Part shown: positions 44,967 to 53,782 of the stretch, in pieces
Layout of the letters: each line of letters begins with the position of its first letter
How positions within the stretch are numbered: position 1 is the stretch's first letter
Assembly (NCBI GenBank): GCA_963783945.1
Contig: CAWAPS010000002.1
Coordinates: forward strand, 1,178,001 to 1,242,000
Direction of reading: 5' to 3'
Source: CAWAPS01 sp963783945
GTDB taxonomy: Bacteria > Actinomycetota > Acidimicrobiia > Acidimicrobiales > Palsa-688
DNA length: 64,000 bases
The notes under the pieces: model-generated
Database searches by the model: none
What the model was told of the DNA's origin: nothing
The model's input: the letters and a program-made list of their open reading frames with translations, nothing else
Program-made: the position numbers and the translations under genes

Positions 44967-45544
44967 TCAGCGGACGTAAGTGCTCAGCTCGAGTTGCTGT
45001 CCGAATGCCAATGAACCCGATGCGAGCACGTCGGTCCAAACGAATGTCTGGTGCTGCACATTCGACTCTGCGTCAGCTTCGCTTGCCTGGAAAAAACCAT
45101 GGCGCCGCTCTCGGCGACCCGAACAGACTCATGGGCGTCGAGATCTCGAACGCGAGCTATGGTCGTTTCCGACTCCGCGAGCGGCTCGAAGCGGATCCCG
45201 ACATGCTTGGCCGACTGCGGCTCGCCGCCCACGAAGTCCGTGTGCTGGCCGAACGGGCAGGCCAGTTCACGCCTACCGTGCACCTTGGCCAGGGCCCGAT
45301 CAAACTCCCATTGATCCGGGCGCACCTCCGATCCGGCCAGAACGTTATCCGTAGTCTCGGCTGTGTCGACGAAACCTAGGGGGAACTTCGCGTTGTCTTC
45401 ATTCTTTACGAAACCGATTAGATCGAACAAGATTCGAACGAGGTCATGTCTTCTGGGACGAGACACGAAGTCCACGTGGTTCAAGCGGCGCAGGCCTGCG
45501 CCTTCCACGGTTCCTTCAATCATTTCCTGTTGCTCCCCCTTCAT
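44967..45544 (-). pseudogene. VOC-like protein of unknown function (copy 2), frameshifted near the end
   Basis: Begins 'MKGEQQEMIEGTVEGAGLRR', 'LNHVDFVSRPRRHDLVRILF', 'VLAGSEVRPDQWEFDRALAK' and 'KHVGIRFEPLAESETTIARV', parallel to the copy at 38617. After 'SGAMVFSR' in a TTTTTTCC run near 45098 the expected C-terminus ('QTFVWTDVLASGSLAFGQQL') is in another frame, ending at TGA 44967-44969. A single-base indel in a homopolymer. A degenerate palindrome lies 10 bases upstream of the start. Confidence 0.78.
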
Positions 45545-45553
45545 TGCGATTGT

Positions 45554-45567
45554 AGCTAGCGCTTAGC
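45554..45567. promoter_or_regulatory. KstR2-like operator 7 (degenerate)
   Basis: AGCTAGCGCTTAGC keeps the AGCGCTT core and dyad but loses outer positions. Immediately upstream of VOC-like copy 2. Confidence 0.45.
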
Positions 45568-45571
45568 CACG

Positions 45572-46801
45572 TCAGGTCGCGGCCCCATCGATCTTCATCT
45601 CGATGATCTCTTCCTCGGTCCGCTCGAGCTCGCGAAGAATTTCATCGGTGTGTTCGGCGAACTGCGGAGCTCGCGTCAGGACGGGGGGCCGCTCATCGAA
45701 CTGGACAGGGTTCGCCACCAGCATGCGCTCGATGCCGTCGAGATCGCTGACAGGCAGAAGATAGCCATTCGCCTTCATCTGCGGGTCGTCCAGGATCTCG
45801 AGCGGACTCTGGACCGGTGCCCAAGGACCCTCCATGGTTCGGAGGTGCTGAACCCAGTAGGAGTAGGGCCTGGCGGCGATGGCGTCGGCGATGTATTTCG
45901 CCGCTTCTCCGGCGTTGGCCATCAACCGCTCTCCGGTGTCGAACCGTCCGTCATCGATAAGTTGTTCCAAACCCAGATGCCGGCAGGCGTCGGCGAAGTA
46001 TCGCCCGGGCTGCAACATGGTAAAGGTGAGCCAGCGACCATCAGAGGTCCGGAAGTTGCCGGATAACGGGTTGTACGGCGAGACGTTCACTGATGCGTCC
46101 AAAGGGGCGGGGGCCTGCTCCTGTCCCGACACTGCCGCGTCGCCCAGTGACAGAGCGAAGGCCCATGCCCCCACGCTCATGAGCGATACGTCCACGACGC
46201 TCGGCTCCCCCGTCCGCTCGCGGGCGAACAGAGCGGCGGCGATACCACCGGCAATGGTCATGCCTCCGATTGAGTCGCCGAAGGCAGCGCCTGGCTGCGA
46301 GATGACCCGCGGATTGTCAACGGGGGTGGTGGCCCAGGCGCTGCCCATGCGCGACCAGAAGGTGCACGAGTCATACCCGCCTTTGTGTGCGTCCGGGCCC
46401 CGCTGACCGTTTCCGCTGCCCCGCACGTAAATGATGCCGGGGTTGGCTTCACGGATGTCGTCGACCTCCAATTGCAGCCGCTGCCGGGCGTCGGGCAGGA
46501 AGTTGGTGAGAAACACGTCTGCGTCGCGGCACAAATCCAGGAGGGCCCGACGGCCGCTGGGGTTGTCGAGAGCCAACCCGATACTGCGTTTGCCACGATT
46601 GGAGTGCTCCATCAGCGGCCGGAAGGAACCAGCCGACGCTCCTCCTTTGCTCGGGCGCAGGCCGCGCTGGGCGTCACCGGTGACGGCGTGCTCGACTTTG
46701 ATGACGTTGGCGCCCCAGTCGGCCAGGACCGCGCCGGCCGACGGTGTGAAGGTGAACTGGGCGACCTCGACCACCTTCACGCCTTTCATTGGATGCTGCA
46801 C
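45572..46801 (-). CDS. CaiB/BaiF family III CoA-transferase
   Basis: About 409 residues from GTG 46801, with AAGGAGG seven bases upstream; a start at 46825 lacks this. 'GVKVVEVAQFTFTPSAGAVL', 'ADWGANVIKVEHAVTGDAQR', 'NPGIIYVRGSGNGQRGPDAH', catalytic-Asp region 'FGDSIGGMTIAGGIAAALFA', 'QFAEHTDEILRELERTEEE'. Transfers CoA from a thioester donor to a carboxylic acid, i.e. activates a pathway acid. Last gene of the minus-strand set after amidohydrolases 1 and 2-delta; intact. Confidence 0.92.
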   Translation of the reverse strand: MQHPMKGVKVVEVAQFTFTPSAGAVLADWGANVIKVEHAVTGDAQRGLRPSKGGASAGSFRPLMEHSNRGKRSIGLALDNPSGRRALLDLCRDADVFLTNFLPDARQRLQLEVDDIREANPGIIYVRGSGNGQRGPDAHKGGYDSCTFWSRMGSAWATTPVDNPRVISQPGAAFGDSIGGMTIAGGIAAALFARERTGEPSVVDVSLMSVGAWAFALSLGDAAVSGQEQAPAPLDASVNVSPYNPLSGNFRTSDGRWLTFTMLQPGRYFADACRHLGLEQLIDDGRFDTGERLMANAGEAAKYIADAIAARPYSYWVQHLRTMEGPWAPVQSPLEILDDPQMKANGYLLPVSDLDGIERMLVANPVQFDERPPVLTRAPQFAEHTDEILRELERTEEEIIEMKIDGAAT

Positions 46802-46850
46802 GCGGACCTCCTTAAGTCCTGGCATCGGACCCCCGACGCACTTACGTTTC

Positions 46851-47264
46851 CTAGCGACCGACTCCGTAAAGAGCGACGGCTGACCCTGAGGTGATCTGTC
46901 GCTTCTGTTCGAAGGTGAGACCCGCTAGGGCCTCGGCGAGTTCCTGAGTCACGCCAGGGAACTTGGCATCTGGATGTGGGAAGTCGCTGGCCCATATGAT
47001 GCGGTCGGCGCCAACCAGCGGCGACTCCGCGGTCGTCCGCAGCATGGCTTCGTCAGGGTCGAAGCTGGCGACCCCCGCCTCTGCCTTGATATTGGCTGAG
47101 GTCCGGGTGCCGTTGTAGACGCACCACTCAAGGCCGTCTTCGTCAGTCTCTATGTGCCATATGCGATCCCTGTACTTGGCCGGGGTGTACTCGGGCAGGG
47201 CGGTCGGGTGCTCCAGGATGTGGCCGTCTGAATCGACGTAGCGAAGCCCTGCCGTCACGGCCAT
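46851..47264 (-). CDS. Internally deleted amidohydrolase (copy 2 of type 2), 137 residues
   Basis: Residues 1-67 ('LRYVDSDGHILEHPTALPEY', 'YRDRIWHIETDEDGLEWCVY') match the first 67 residues of the 418-residue protein at 35968. Residues 68-137 ('FDPDEAMLRTTAESPLVGAD', 'RIIWASDFPHPDAKFPGVTQ', 'ITSGSAVALYGVGR') match its last 70. The 281 residues between are missing exactly in frame. It keeps the N-terminal metal motif and the catalytic-Asp segment but lacks most of the barrel, so it is almost certainly not an enzyme. The open frame persists; it could be a mini-protein or a not-yet-decayed relic. Confidence 0.85.
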   Translation of the reverse strand: MAVTAGLRYVDSDGHILEHPTALPEYTPAKYRDRIWHIETDEDGLEWCVYNGTRTSANIKAEAGVASFDPDEAMLRTTAESPLVGADRIIWASDFPHPDAKFPGVTQELAEALAGLTFEQKRQITSGSAVALYGVGR

Positions 47265-47340
47265 GCTGGAATCTCCTCCAGGTGACGCCCGCTAGGCCCG
47301 GAAGTCGGTAGAAGCTCCATAGACGAGTTGCTTGCAGTCA

Positions 47341-48621
47341 CTAGGTGGCGGGGGCCTGTAGAGCACGGCGGTCCTTCGATCCCGGCGACCTGTTTCTCCC
47401 GCGGCGAGATTTGATGGACACGTCATGGCCGGCGACCTGCGCCCGGAGCGAACCGACGGTTGATTGTTCCCGGGGGCGAACTGTGAAGGGGTCGACGTGA
47501 AACCAACTCATGGCATTACCATGAGTTATCGAATTGATCTCATCGTCGGTGAGATCCGTCGCCTCGAACTCCTGCCAGAACACCTCGGGCGAGTTCGGCC
47601 AACTCGAGTCTGAGTGCGGGTAGTCCACCTCGACGGAAATGTTGTCGATCCCCAGATCGCGCGCCAGCTTCACCCCCACGCCATCGGAGATGTAGCAAAG
47701 CAGGACATGCTCAAGGAAGAGTTCGGAAGGTGAACGGCCGCCGAAGTCGGCACCCGTCCAGGCGTGATGGCGGCGGTAGGTATAGTCGAGTTTCTCGAGG
47801 AAATAGGGGACCCAGCCGATGCCACCTTCGGAAAGGGCAACCCGGACGCCGGGGAATTTCCGGAACACCGGCGAGTGGGCCAGATCGGCGGCGGCCTGAA
47901 AACTATTCAACGGGGCGAGGACGATACCGACATCGAACGGCGCGTCGGGACCTGTGCTTTGGGTCTTCGAGGACGAGCCGATATGCATACAAACCGTGAC
48001 TGCCTCTTCGGCGCACGCCTGCCAGAACGGGTCCCAGTGGTCGCTGTGCAAGCTCGGGTACCCGAGGGGCACGGGGTTCTCGGCGAAGGTCACCGCGTGG
48101 CAGCCCTTCTTCGCCACCCGACGAACTTCGTCAGCCGCGAGCTGCGGATCCCATATCACGGGAACTGCGAGCGGAATGAACCGACCGGGGTAGGCGGCAC
48201 ACCACTCGTCGATATGCCAGTCGTTGTAGGCGCGCACGAGGGCCAAGGCGAGATCATCGTCGTCGAGCTGGGTGAAGATGCGGCCGGTGAATGTCACCAA
48301 CGACGGGAAATTCAACGACGCCAATATCCCATTGGCGCTCATGTCCTTTATCCGTTCGTGCACGTTGTAGCAGCCTGGTCGGACCTCGTCGAAGGCTCCT
48401 GGCTCCCTGCCGTACTCCTCCGGCGGGCGTCCAGCAACGGCGTTCAGCCCAATGTTGGTGACCCGGAAGCCGCAGAAATCCCACTGATCGCTGCCATCGT
48501 CCATGCGCACGACCCGCGGCGCAACGTTCTTGTACTTCGGGGGAATGTGGTTCTCGAAAAGGTCGGGAGGCTCGACCACGTGATCATCGACGCTGATGAT
48601 GATCATGTCCTCAAGCTGCAT
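47341..48621 (-). CDS. Amidohydrolase_2-family metal-dependent hydrolase (copy 2 of type 1)
   Basis: 426 residues; GGGAGG upstream of ATG. 'MIIISVDDHVVEPPDLFENH', 'CMHIGSSSKTQST', 'LSEGGIGWVPYFLEKLDYTY', 'ISVEVDYPHSDSSWPNSPEV' align along the whole length with the protein at 34642. Full-length and with all motifs, so it is likely active. It precedes the deleted type-2 copy (77-base gap), mirroring the order at 34.6-37.2 kb. A palindrome (48691-48704) lies upstream, shared with the SDR pseudogene. Confidence 0.93.
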   Translation of the reverse strand: MQLEDMIIISVDDHVVEPPDLFENHIPPKYKNVAPRVVRMDDGSDQWDFCGFRVTNIGLNAVAGRPPEEYGREPGAFDEVRPGCYNVHERIKDMSANGILASLNFPSLVTFTGRIFTQLDDDDLALALVRAYNDWHIDEWCAAYPGRFIPLAVPVIWDPQLAADEVRRVAKKGCHAVTFAENPVPLGYPSLHSDHWDPFWQACAEEAVTVCMHIGSSSKTQSTGPDAPFDVGIVLAPLNSFQAAADLAHSPVFRKFPGVRVALSEGGIGWVPYFLEKLDYTYRRHHAWTGADFGGRSPSELFLEHVLLCYISDGVGVKLARDLGIDNISVEVDYPHSDSSWPNSPEVFWQEFEATDLTDDEINSITHGNAMSWFHVDPFTVRPREQSTVGSLRAQVAGHDVSIKSRRGRNRSPGSKDRRALQAPAT

Positions 48622-48690
48622 GACGTGCCTCCCTGTCCGCGTCCGCTGTGTCGGCCGACCTCATGAATCCGGTCGCATGGCACAGGGACG

Positions 48691-48704
48691 GCCTAGCGCT
48701 TGGT
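48691..48704. promoter_or_regulatory. KstR2-like operator 8
   Basis: GCCTAGCGCTTGGT, identical to operator 6, between the divergent amidohydrolase (48621) and SDR pseudogene (48782), the same arrangement as operator 3. Confidence 0.72.
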
Positions 48705-48781
48705 AGGTTACGTGATAGGGCATCCCGCCGCAAGCGAGACGTCAGCGGGCAACCGCCGGCGTGATTGAGGGGAGCGCATCC

Positions 48782-49537
48782 ATGGCAGGCCCATCGGATC
48801 TCATCGGGAAGGTCCTCGTCGTCGTAGGCGCTTCTCGCGGTTTTGGGTGCCACGACGGCGGCGATGTTCGCTCATGCGGCCGCTCGGGTGGTGCTAATGG
48901 ATCGGACGGAGCAACGTCTCGAGCAGCAAACGAAACCCGATCCGGACCGCGACCCTTCCCTCGCAGGCGAAGTCCGCGCCCCCGACAATGTCCGGCAGGC
49001 ATTTGCAGTGTGGATCACGAGTAGGGCCGCCTGGACCCTCTGTCAGCAAGGCGGCGAGCATGACCCACGCGCTTGCGCACGAGGCTACTGACGAGGAGAT
49101 CGTCTCGATCATCGGGACGACATCGGCCCGATCTAACGACGCACGGTGGACCACGTTTACGTGCTCCGTACCGGAGGCGGCGAGATCTTGAACGTATCGA
49201 CCGACGACAGACTTTTTCCAGAGGCGCCACACCTGGCGCTCTACATAGCGTCAAAAATCGGGCTGGGCCCTGCTCAACCAGGTGAGCTACCCGGAACTCA
49301 AGTCCCCCGGGATACGGTCACGCTGGTCGTCCCAGGAGCCATGGAAGCCCGAACCTTGGCCCGTTACCAGCTCATCATGCCGGGGGGTCATCCCGACGAT
49401 ACCGCCACGGTCATCGAGGCGCTCGATGTAGCGGGTACCTGATCCTCATCCGGCAGGGAACTCGAGCCCACTACGAGGACCTCGTGACAGCCATCATCCA
49501 CGCCATGGCGGCGCCCCCAAAATGCACCATGAAGTAA
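48782..49537 (+). pseudogene. Short-chain dehydrogenase pseudogene (paralogue of 33763-34558)
   Basis: Fragments in order but several frames: 'GKVLVVVGASRGFG', 'ATTAAMFAHAAARVVLMDRT', 'EATDEEIVSIIGT', 'GGEILNVSTDDRLFPEAPHL' (Ser segment), 'YIASKIG', 'VTLVVPGAMEARTLARY', 'ALDVAG'. The matching segments in the other copy are 'ATTARMFAEAGAQVVLLGRT', 'GGHILNVSSDGTLFPEAPYL', 'VTLVVPGAVEPG'. At least three frameshifts. Keeps a start codon and GGGGAG site next to the operator. Confidence 0.85.
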
Positions 49538-49698
49538 CGCGCATCCGACCCTTCATTACCTCGTCAAGCAAGACCCGCAGTACAGACAATCCAGAACCGG
49601 CCGACGCCAGTGATCCTCCGGGCCCGCCGGACAAATGCAGGTCGGCGCTGACCGTCGGCCGGCAACCCTGGCAGTAACGATATACAGAAGGCCCGCGC

Positions 49699-50451
49699 CT
49701 ACTCGGGGCGTCGCGGCCCGCTAACACCCTCGAATATTAAACCGATGTAGAACTCAGACATCTCCGCCAACCCAACCGTTCCTCGCGGGCTATTCCAGTT
49801 CGAAATGGAATCAAGGATAAAGCGATATATGACGTCCGAATCGACATCGCTCCGAACCTGGCCCTCAGCTTTACCCTCGTCGATAACCCCGAGCCAGATC
49901 TTATGGATCTGTTCGGCAACCTCATCGAGGTACGCAAAGCGGGCAAGCTGACGCAGGTGCACACCATCATTTCGGAGGATCGCCGCCGCCGAGCGGTTGT
50001 TCTCGATCATATAGAAGACCGTTCGCACAAGTCGCCGCAAGCCCTCCAGCGGCGGCACGCCCTCGACTGCGTCGATGCTTCTGGCAACCAGATGACGGTT
50101 GTATCCCGAGATGATCTCATCGACCATCTCGTCTTTTGACGCGAAATGGTGATAGAGGCTGCCGGACTTGATGCCAATCTCATCGGCGATGTTGCGAATA
50201 GTCGTGTTGAAGAACCCGCGTTCAGCAAAGAGCCGTCCCGCCACCGCGAGTATGACTTCACGCCGATCAGTCGGGGTCAGCTCCGCTGCCTGAGGCCGAA
50301 TCCGCTTCTGCCGATCAAGCTTCGCCTCCAACACGGCGATGCGGGCTTCGGCTGCAGCTAGATCGGCTACCACATCGATCGAATCCGCTTCCCCAGTCGT
50401 CTTCCTGGCACGCAGCACACGCTTCGCGGCCGACTGGCCTTCCTGACTCAT
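49699..50451 (-). CDS. TetR-family regulator, KstR2-like (copy 2)
   Basis: 250 residues. An N-terminal extension with coiled-coil character ('DLAAAEARIAVLEAKLDRQ') precedes the HTH 'VAGRLFAERGFFNTTIRNIA', 'DEIGIKSGSLYHHFASKDEM'. The ligand domain ends 'VIYRFILDSISNWNSPRGTV'. Strongly similar to the TetR at 31744 over HTH and C-terminus. Intact, with a clear ATG. It flanks the duplicated amidohydrolase/SDR block and is a candidate repressor for the AGCGCT palindromes. Confidence 0.9.
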   Translation of the reverse strand: MSQEGQSAAKRVLRARKTTGEADSIDVVADLAAAEARIAVLEAKLDRQKRIRPQAAELTPTDRREVILAVAGRLFAERGFFNTTIRNIADEIGIKSGSLYHHFASKDEMVDEIISGYNRHLVARSIDAVEGVPPLEGLRRLVRTVFYMIENNRSAAAILRNDGVHLRQLARFAYLDEVAEQIHKIWLGVIDEGKAEGQVRSDVDSDVIYRFILDSISNWNSPRGTVGLAEMSEFYIGLIFEGVSGPRRPE

Positions 50452-50660
50452 AAGGGCGCCTCGTCGCTTCAGCTCGGGTGATAGTTCTATCAGCTTCGCA
50501 GGGACCTCGACGACATGACCCGTGCCTCAGGGCAGCGGGGCCACAAGCCCCCAGTCTTGCGACAGCGGCCCTCCCGTCCCCACCGGGGACCGGCGCATGC
50601 AAACCTGTGCGTGCCGAGAATCTCATCCGGGCTGGCTCAGCTGGACTTTCATCGCAAATT

Positions 50661-51754
50661 ATGTTCAGACGAGACTGGACCATGGCTCTGTCCTTCCTGT
50701 ACCTGGCGTTCATCCGAGTGCTCCAGTTGCTCCGGCTCTTCGGGAGTGACGACGAAGAACTGGCGATCGAGGTCGTCATTCTCCGCCACGAGGTGGCGGT
50801 GCTCCGTCGTCAAGTGGCGCGCCCGGCACTGCGGCCAAGTGACCGGGCGCCGCTGGCCGGACTGAGCCAGCTCATTAGACGGCCGCGCCTTGGGAGGTTC
50901 TTTGTCCGGCCGGAGACCCTGCTTCGCTGGCATCGAGACCTCCTTCGCCGGCGATGGATCTACCGTGGCCGTCCAGGTCGACCGAGCGTTCCCGCGGGCA
51001 CCGTCCAGATAGTCCTCCGGTTGGCGACAGAAAACCCCACGTGGGGATATCGCAGGATCCACGGCGAGCTGCCGACCATGGGCATCCGCCTTGCCCCGTC
51101 GAGCGTCTGGGCCATCCTTCGTCGCCATGGCATCGACCCCTCCTCGGGGCGGACAGGACCGACGTGGGCAGACTTCATCAAGAGTCAGGCGTCATCGATG
51201 CTCGCCTGCGACTTCTTTACCGTCGATACGGTGCTGCTGCGACGCCTCTACGTGCTCTTCTTCATTGAGCTCGACACCCGACGGGTCTACCTGAGCGGGA
51301 TCACCGCCAAACCCGGCGGAGAGTGGGTGGTCCAACAGGCCCGCAACCTGGCCATGGTGCTCGCCGAGCGGCTCGTCGCGTCCGGCTCCTCATGCGGGAC
51401 CGAGACGCCAAGTTCACGGCCAGCTTTGACGAGGTCTTCCGGTCTGAGCGGATCCGCATCATTCGTACGCCGGTTCGAGCCCCGCGGGCCAACGCCTTCG
51501 CCGAGCGATTCGTCGGCACGATCCGCCGCGAGTGTCTCGACCGAATGCTGATCCTCACTCGGCGTCAGCTCGATGAGGTTCTCACCGAGTACGTCGATCA
51601 TTACAACACCCATCGACCACACCGGTCTCTTGAACAGACAGCTCCGCTCTCGATGTCCCCCGTGCCGCCACCGACCTCGCCTCCCAGTGTGACGCAATTG
51701 CGGAGATCCGACCGACTAGGTGGTCTCATCCATGAGTATGAACTGGCTGCGTGA
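50661..51754 (+). pseudogene. IS3/IS481-like integrase-core transposase, frameshifted
   Basis: Starts 'MFRRDWTMALSFLYLAFIRV', contains 'LAIEVVILRHEVAVLRRQVA', an HTH and linker, 'GYRRIHGELPTMGIRLAPSS', first catalytic Asp in 'LACDFFTVDTVLLRRLYVLF'. The frame changes near 51385 to 'LLMRDRDAKFTASFDEVF' (second Asp), 'APRANAFAERFVGTIRRECL' (Glu), 'YVDHYNTHRPHRSLEQTAPL'. The shift sits between the DDE residues, where such elements have no programmed frameshift that I know of, so it is probably inactive. Terminal repeats not identified. Confidence 0.8.
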
Positions 51755-51899
51755 GGCCCTCGGATGACGTTCTCGGCACACACAGGGTCTTTTTTTGGTC
51801 GGCCAAGTGCGCTGGGCGAGCGAGGGCGAACATTCTGTCGCGCGGTGGCTTACAGGGGAACCCGGTTAGGGAGCACCTTCTGGTGCTCGCTGGATCGTC

Positions 51900-52655
51900 T
51901 TACTGGTTCAGACCAATGACTAGTCGGAGTCCACAATCGAAGTCTTGAAGTCCGAGAAGATGACCGTAGTTCTGCTCCCATTCTCCTGATCGAAGATCAG
52001 CTTCAAGCCTCGCTAGTCCGGCTTGGACCACCTCGGGTTCTGCTTGACGAAGACAGGAGCTGCCAAGTCGTACCTCTGGATCGAGGTAGGCATCCGGTCT
52101 CCGCCAGTAGGCCACCGTCATTCCATCGACGCAGTCATACGGAACAGGGAGCTCCCGAACGGTGACTCCATCGATCTGCTGGACGACCTCTTCGATCGAA
52201 GGGGCACACGCGTTCTCAAGGACGGCCAGTTCCGGGATGTAATCCATAAGCCAGAGCCGGTTATGGACCTCTGGATCGAACGTGAGAACTACACGGCGGG
52301 GCGCTACCCGGCGCAATTCGGCGAATCCGGCCGAGCGGTCCGACCAATGGTGGACGGTCAAAACTGCCATGACCGCGTCAAATGCTTCAGACCCGAAGGG
52401 CATCGCCTCTGCCACTCCACGCACGACCGGGTAAGGGCCTGGACGACGCTGACGGATCATCACTTCAGACGGTTCTAAGGCCACCACCTGGCGGTCGTCA
52501 GGTTCATACGAGCCAGTGCCAGCTCCGACATTCAGTACCCGCTCTGCCGCGCCCAACGCCTCACGGACAGCCGCGGCGAAGGTTGGCTCATCTCTCCTCC
52601 GACGTCCATAGCCGGACCCGATTCGGTCGTAAGCGGTTCTCCTCTGAGCGTTCAT
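51900..52655 (-). CDS. Class I SAM-dependent methyltransferase
   Basis: About 251 residues from ATG 52655 (GGGGGTG upstream). 'TAYDRIGSGYGRRRRDEP', motif I 'ERVLNVGAGTGSYEPDDRQV', 'VALEPSEVMIRQR', 'AVMAVLTVHHWSDRSAGFAE' and 'VVLTFDPEVHNRLWLMDYIP'. A Methyltransf_11-type enzyme of the group often annotated as ubiquinone/menaquinone-like; the actual substrate is unknown. A start at 52718 is possible but lacks a site. Divergent from a second methyltransferase. Confidence 0.88.
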   Translation of the reverse strand: MNAQRRTAYDRIGSGYGRRRRDEPTFAAAVREALGAAERVLNVGAGTGSYEPDDRQVVALEPSEVMIRQRRPGPYPVVRGVAEAMPFGSEAFDAVMAVLTVHHWSDRSAGFAELRRVAPRRVVLTFDPEVHNRLWLMDYIPELAVLENACAPSIEEVVQQIDGVTVRELPVPYDCVDGMTVAYWRRPDAYLDPEVRLGSSCLRQAEPEVVQAGLARLEADLRSGEWEQNYGHLLGLQDFDCGLRLVIGLNQ

Positions 52656-52877
52656 GCGGGCACCCCCAACTGCGATACCGGATTGTCTCATCTGCGCTCT
52701 CTCAGTGAGGGATGGCACCCGACCACGTCTGGGCCTGGGATGCCGAACGTGCGTCCAGAAGGATCCCCGGTCCGCCCGGGAGGGAACGGCTTGCGGGCGC
52801 TCGGACTAGCCCGGACACGAACCCTGTTGCGAACGCCCTGATCGCCTCACTGGGGGATCCTCCGCAATGATCCTCGG

Positions 52878-53669
52878 ATGCCGATGCGACCGCTGGCCGA
52901 GCAACGTTCGAAGTTGTTCGATCAGCAAGCCGAGCGCTACGCACGGTGCCGGCCGACTTATCCGGATGTGGTGGTCGATGAGTTGCTCGGTCCGGAACCG
53001 GCGGGCCTCGACGTGCTCGACGTGGGTTGTGGCACCGGAATCGCTTCACGGCAGATGGCCGAGCGGGGCGCCAACGTGCTCGGGGTGGAAGTCGCGCCAC
53101 GAATGGCGGAGATCGCCCGCAGCCATGGGATCGAGGTGGAGGTCGGCGCCTTCGAGGACTGGGACGCGGCTGACCGCACGTTCGACCGGGTCACCTCGGC
53201 GCAGGCCTGGCACTGGCTTGACTTGCCGATCAGTACAGCGAAGGCGGCTTCGCTGCTGCGGCCTGGCGGCAGGCTTTGCCTGTTTTGGAGCGCCGGATGT
53301 CATCCCGACGATCTAGCCGATGCTCTCGCTGAGGTATACGCCCGTTTGTTCCCCACCGTTGGTAGCCCGGGTTTCGGGTATGCGGCCAGCCGGCCGGCGG
53401 ACAGGGGGACTGGATTATCCGCGGTCTTCGATGCCATCGCCGCGGTGACCGACTTCGGTATTGCGACGGAAAGGTGGTCTCCGTGGACTCGCGAGTACGA
53501 CACGGACCAATGGCTGGACCTGCTTCTCTCACGCAGCGACCATCTCGCCCTGGACGCTGCGGTCAGTGACCGTCTGTTCGAAGCTGTCGGGGCGGCGATC
53601 GATGACCACGGTGGCTCGTTCGTCATGAGCTTCGAGACCGGTCTCATCACCGCGACCCGGTTGGCGTAG
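52878..53669 (+). CDS. Class I SAM-dependent methyltransferase
   Basis: 263 residues. 'KLFDQQAERYARCRPTYPDV', motif I 'LDVLDVGCGTGIASRQMAER', 'VLGVEVAPRMAEIARSHGIE', 'ITSAQAWHWLD'-like segment ('VTSAQAWHWLDLP'), 'LLRPGGRLCLFW'. Typical of the YcgJ/trans-aconitate methyltransferase-like group. Intact. It shares the divergent region 52656-52877 with the methyltransferase on the other strand. Confidence 0.9.
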   Translation: MPMRPLAEQRSKLFDQQAERYARCRPTYPDVVVDELLGPEPAGLDVLDVGCGTGIASRQMAERGANVLGVEVAPRMAEIARSHGIEVEVGAFEDWDAADRTFDRVTSAQAWHWLDLPISTAKAASLLRPGGRLCLFWSAGCHPDDLADALAEVYARLFPTVGSPGFGYAASRPADRGTGLSAVFDAIAAVTDFGIATERWSPWTREYDTDQWLDLLLSRSDHLALDAAVSDRLFEAVGAAIDDHGGSFVMSFETGLITATRLA

Positions 53670-53782
53670 TAGCCGGCATAGCAACAAGCGCGTCCCCCGC
53701 TAAGGGATCCCCTGCGAGTTGGGGCCCAGAACCGGAAAAAGGGTTTGCGGAGATGCGGTAGCTCTCGAAGTATGGGGCCGAG

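Noticed and set aside
44908..45039. Longer N-terminus for the substrate-binding protein
   Set aside because: The GTG at 44907 has a strong ribosome binding site and begins a proper lipoprotein signal; the extension would spoil it.
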